Shown piece by piece: positions 41,062 through 42,780 of a DNA stretch of 42,780 nt; position 1 is the first letter of the stretch, and each line of letters opens with the position of its first letter. Location: positions 1 through 42,780 of the forward strand of contig DDKN01000049.1 of assembly GCA_002339725.1 (NCBI GenBank). Direction: 5' to 3'. Position numbers and translations under genes: made by a program. This stretch comes from Thiobacillus sp. UBA2597 (GTDB lineage: Bacteria; Pseudomonadota; Gammaproteobacteria; Burkholderiales; Thiobacillaceae). The notes under the pieces are model-generated. The model searched no databases, was not told the origin of the DNA, and worked only from the letters and a program-made list of their open reading frames with translations.

Positions 41062-41643
41062 ATGAAACGACGCATCACCCTGAGCACCCTCGCCCTCAGC
41101 CTGATCGTGACCGGCCATGTCCAGGCCACGGAAGCCCCGGCCGACCCGGCCGCGGTGCCGCGCCAGGCCGCCGGCGCCCTGCTCAAGACCCTGGTCGGCG
41201 AGCTGAAGAAGGACATCGACAGCGTCGGCGCCGAGGGCGCCATCACCGTGTGCAAAGACAAGGCGCCCAGGATCGCCGGCGAGATTGCCCGGCAGCACAA
41301 CGTGCAGATCAAGCGGGTCACCTTCAAGAACCGCAACCCCGAACGCAGCACGCCGGACGAGTGGGAGACCAAGGCCCTGCGCGAGCTGGAAAAGCGCCTG
41401 GCCGAGGGCGCCAGCCCGGCCAGCCTGGAATACACCGAGGTGGTCGACACCCCGCAAGGCAAGACCGTGCGCTACATGAGGGGCCTGGTGGTGCAGGAGC
41501 TGTGCATGACCTGCCACGGCACGTCCGAGACCATCCCCGCCTCGGTGAAGGCCAAGCTGCAGCAGGAATACCCCAACGACAAGGCCACCGGCTATCTGCC
41601 CAACCAGTTCCGCGGCGGCGTCAGCATCAGACAACTGTTGTAA
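41062..41643 (+). CDS. Periplasmic c-type haem protein, Tll0287-like (DUF3365) domain
   Basis: 193 residues: signal peptide (about 1-21, KRRITLSTLALSLIVTGHVQA/T) and a Tll0287-like domain with one c-type haem motif CMTCH (Cys148 to His152). Such domains usually form the sensor part of histidine kinases or diguanylate cyclases, and here the domain stands alone as an exported protein; a redox or gas-binding role is plausible. The ATG at 41062 is chosen because GGAGGAG precedes it by about 6 bases and the signal peptide starts there. The channel gene follows after 57 bases. Confidence 0.88.
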   Translation: MKRRITLSTLALSLIVTGHVQATEAPADPAAVPRQAAGALLKTLVGELKKDIDSVGAEGAITVCKDKAPRIAGEIARQHNVQIKRVTFKNRNPERSTPDEWETKALRELEKRLAEGASPASLEYTEVVDTPQGKTVRYMRGLVVQELCMTCHGTSETIPASVKAKLQQEYPNDKATGYLPNQFRGGVSIRQLL

Positions 41644-41700
41644 GCTTCAGGCCCGGGCCCCGGCCCGGGCGCCTTCAACCCAAGCACAAGCCCTCACGCC

Positions 41701-42663
41701 ATGACCGAAACCCCCACCCCGCGCCTGCAGCATTTCCCCATCGCCTGGTTCGCCATGATCATGGGCCTGGGCGGCCTCACCCTGGCCTGGAGCCGGGCCG
41801 AGGATCTGCTCGGCCTGCCGCTCAGTCTGAGCCCCTATCTGCTGGTGCTCTCGACGCTGCTGTTCCTGGCACTGGCGCTGGTCTATGCGCTGAAGGCGAT
41901 CAAATACCGCGCCGCGGTGGCCGTGGAGTGGAATCATCCGATCAAGATGAGCTTTCTGCCCACCTTCTCCATCGCGCTGATCATCCTCGCCATCGGCTGG
42001 CTCTCGGTGAGCGTGACCTATTCGAAATGGCTCTGGACCGTGGGCAGCGTGCTGCACCTGCTGCTCACCCTGCACATCATCACCCAGTGGATGCACCAGA
42101 CCAAATTCGAGATCGTCCACCTCAACCCGGCCTGGTTCATCCCGGTGGTGGGCAACATCCTGGTGCCGATCGCCGGCGTGCAGCACGCCCCGCCCGAGGT
42201 CTCCTGGTTCTTCTTCAGCATCGGCATCGTGTTCTGGCCGGTGCTGCTGGCCATCATCTTCTACCGCGTGATCTTCCACGGCAGCCTACCCGAGCGTCTG
42301 CTGCCCACCCTGTTCATCCTGATCGCCCCGCCCGCCGTGGGTTTTCTTGCCTATCTGCGCCTGACCGGCGCGATCGACGCCTTCGCCCTGGTGCTCTATT
42401 TCAGCGGCCTGTTCTTCACCGTGCTGCTGCTGGCGCAACTGCCCTGGTTTTTGCGCATCCGGTTCTTCCTGTCCTGGTGGGCCTATTCCTTCCCGCTCGC
42501 GGCGATCACCCTGGCCACCCTGGCCATGTACCACCACACCGGCAGCAGCCTGTTCCTCGCCCTGTCCGGCGTGCTGCTCGGCATCACCAGCGCCGTCGTG
42601 GTCGGCCTGTTCGTGCGCACCGTCATCGCCGTGGCCCGGCGCGAGATCTGCTTGCAGGAATAA
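41701..42663 (+). CDS. SLAC1/TehA-family (TDT) anion channel or transporter
   Basis: 320-residue membrane protein with ten hydrophobic segments typical of the family, opening FPIAWFAMIMGLGGLTLAW and containing NPAWFIPVVGNILVPIAG. Relatives are TehA (tellurite-resistance locus), the plant anion channel SLAC1 and the C4-dicarboxylate carrier Mae1, so substrate is uncertain. No strong ribosome site precedes the ATG, but no better start is seen. It follows the haem protein gene by 57 bases and is closed by a strong terminator. TehB-like methyltransferase is encoded 7 kb away in another operon, so a teh pair is not indicated. Confidence 0.92.
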   Translation: MTETPTPRLQHFPIAWFAMIMGLGGLTLAWSRAEDLLGLPLSLSPYLLVLSTLLFLALALVYALKAIKYRAAVAVEWNHPIKMSFLPTFSIALIILAIGWLSVSVTYSKWLWTVGSVLHLLLTLHIITQWMHQTKFEIVHLNPAWFIPVVGNILVPIAGVQHAPPEVSWFFFSIGIVFWPVLLAIIFYRVIFHGSLPERLLPTLFILIAPPAVGFLAYLRLTGAIDAFALVLYFSGLFFTVLLLAQLPWFLRIRFFLSWWAYSFPLAAITLATLAMYHHTGSSLFLALSGVLLGITSAVVVGLFVRTVIAVARREICLQE

Positions 42664-42678
42664 ACGGCAACCGAGAAG

Positions 42679-42705
42679 AAAACGGCCCGCGTGCGGGCCG
42701 TTTTT
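42679..42705 (+). terminator. Bidirectional intrinsic terminator
   Basis: Perfect arms AAAACGGCCCGC and GCGGGCCGTTTT around a very short GT centre, followed by a run of T on both strands. It ends the TDT gene on the plus strand and, read the other way, the tRNA-Ser transcript. Confidence 0.93.
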
Positions 42706-42708
42706 GTC

Positions 42709-42780
42709 TGGCGGAGGCGGTGGGATTCGAACCCACGAACGGTTGCCCGTTGCCGGTTTTCAAGACCGGTGCCTTCAACC
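42709..42780 (-). tRNA. tRNA-Ser (anticodon UGA), 3' part, cut by window edge
   Basis: On the minus strand the sequence shows the anticodon arm CCGGT-CTTGAAA-ACCGG (anticodon TGA), a long variable arm (CAACGGGCAACCGTT) as expected of serine tRNA, the T arm GTGGGTTCGAATCCCAC and the acceptor end CGCCTCC followed by the discriminator G and an encoded CCA (complement of TGG at 42709-42711). The D arm and 5' acceptor half lie beyond position 42780. Confidence 0.95.

Overview
This 42.8 kb window is high-GC chromosomal DNA of a Gram-negative bacterium. The gene set and family flavours (eno-ftsB, a metal-type kdsA, napDAGHB, CHAD/ppk1/ppx, purT, a trpD2-like gene) suggest a betaproteobacterium of the Thiobacillus/Hydrogenophilales/Rhodocyclales kind that respires nitrate or oxygen. 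The taxonomic placement is inference from gene content; no rRNA or species marker is present. Genes are tightly packed, with many 1-8 bp stop/start overlaps, and no phage, integrase, transposase or CRISPR array was seen.

Layout. (1) 1-6165, minus strand: pyrG-kdsA-eno-ftsB-zipA-ligA (ligA cut by the window edge), joining CTP and KDO synthesis, glycolysis, divisome assembly and DNA ligation. (2) 6319-8654, minus: a short ModE-type DNA-binding protein, a DUF302 exported protein, the fluoride channel CrcB, a DUF190 protein and a TauE/SafE-type permease. (3) 8744-14147, minus: a periplasmic nitrate reductase operon napD-A-G-H-B with a long NapA and no napC. It is divergent from a cysteine-poor Crp/Fnr (DNR-like) regulator at 14286, with one near-perfect FNR-type box between them. 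(4) 14972-20248: a polyphosphate block, CYTH-CHAD protein, ppk1 and ppx. (5) 20386-24350, minus: fused SpmA-SpmB protein, soluble CZB chemoreceptor, CobD/AmpE-like membrane protein and a membrane-anchored GyrI-like protein. (6) 24659-30769, plus: phosphofructokinase, DJ-1/PfpI protein and a three-gene ABC export system. (7) 30766-37777, minus: a second ABC system (membrane fusion protein, permease, ATPase) followed by a methyltransferase, a short-chain dehydrogenase, an unrecognised protein and purT. (8) 37994-42780: ZIP transporter, Rieske protein plus TrpD2-like protein, truncated globin, haem protein of the Tll0287 type, SLAC1/TDT channel and the 3' part of a tRNA-Ser gene.

The most unusual structure lies around the polyphosphate genes. 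A 143-bp miniature inverted-repeat element sits exactly in what appears to have been an overlapping tail-to-tail stop-codon junction of ppk1 and ppx, and a CTAA duplication leaves each gene its own stop. At the other end of ppx the first 17 codons are present twice, separated by a palindrome, and the two copies differ only at synonymous positions. Two other convergent gene pairs end in a shared CTAG palindrome that supplies both stop codons. An IscR-like site lies between the truncated globin and the TrpD2/Rieske pair. No single clearly novel system is proven; the items in the findings are those that deserve a check.
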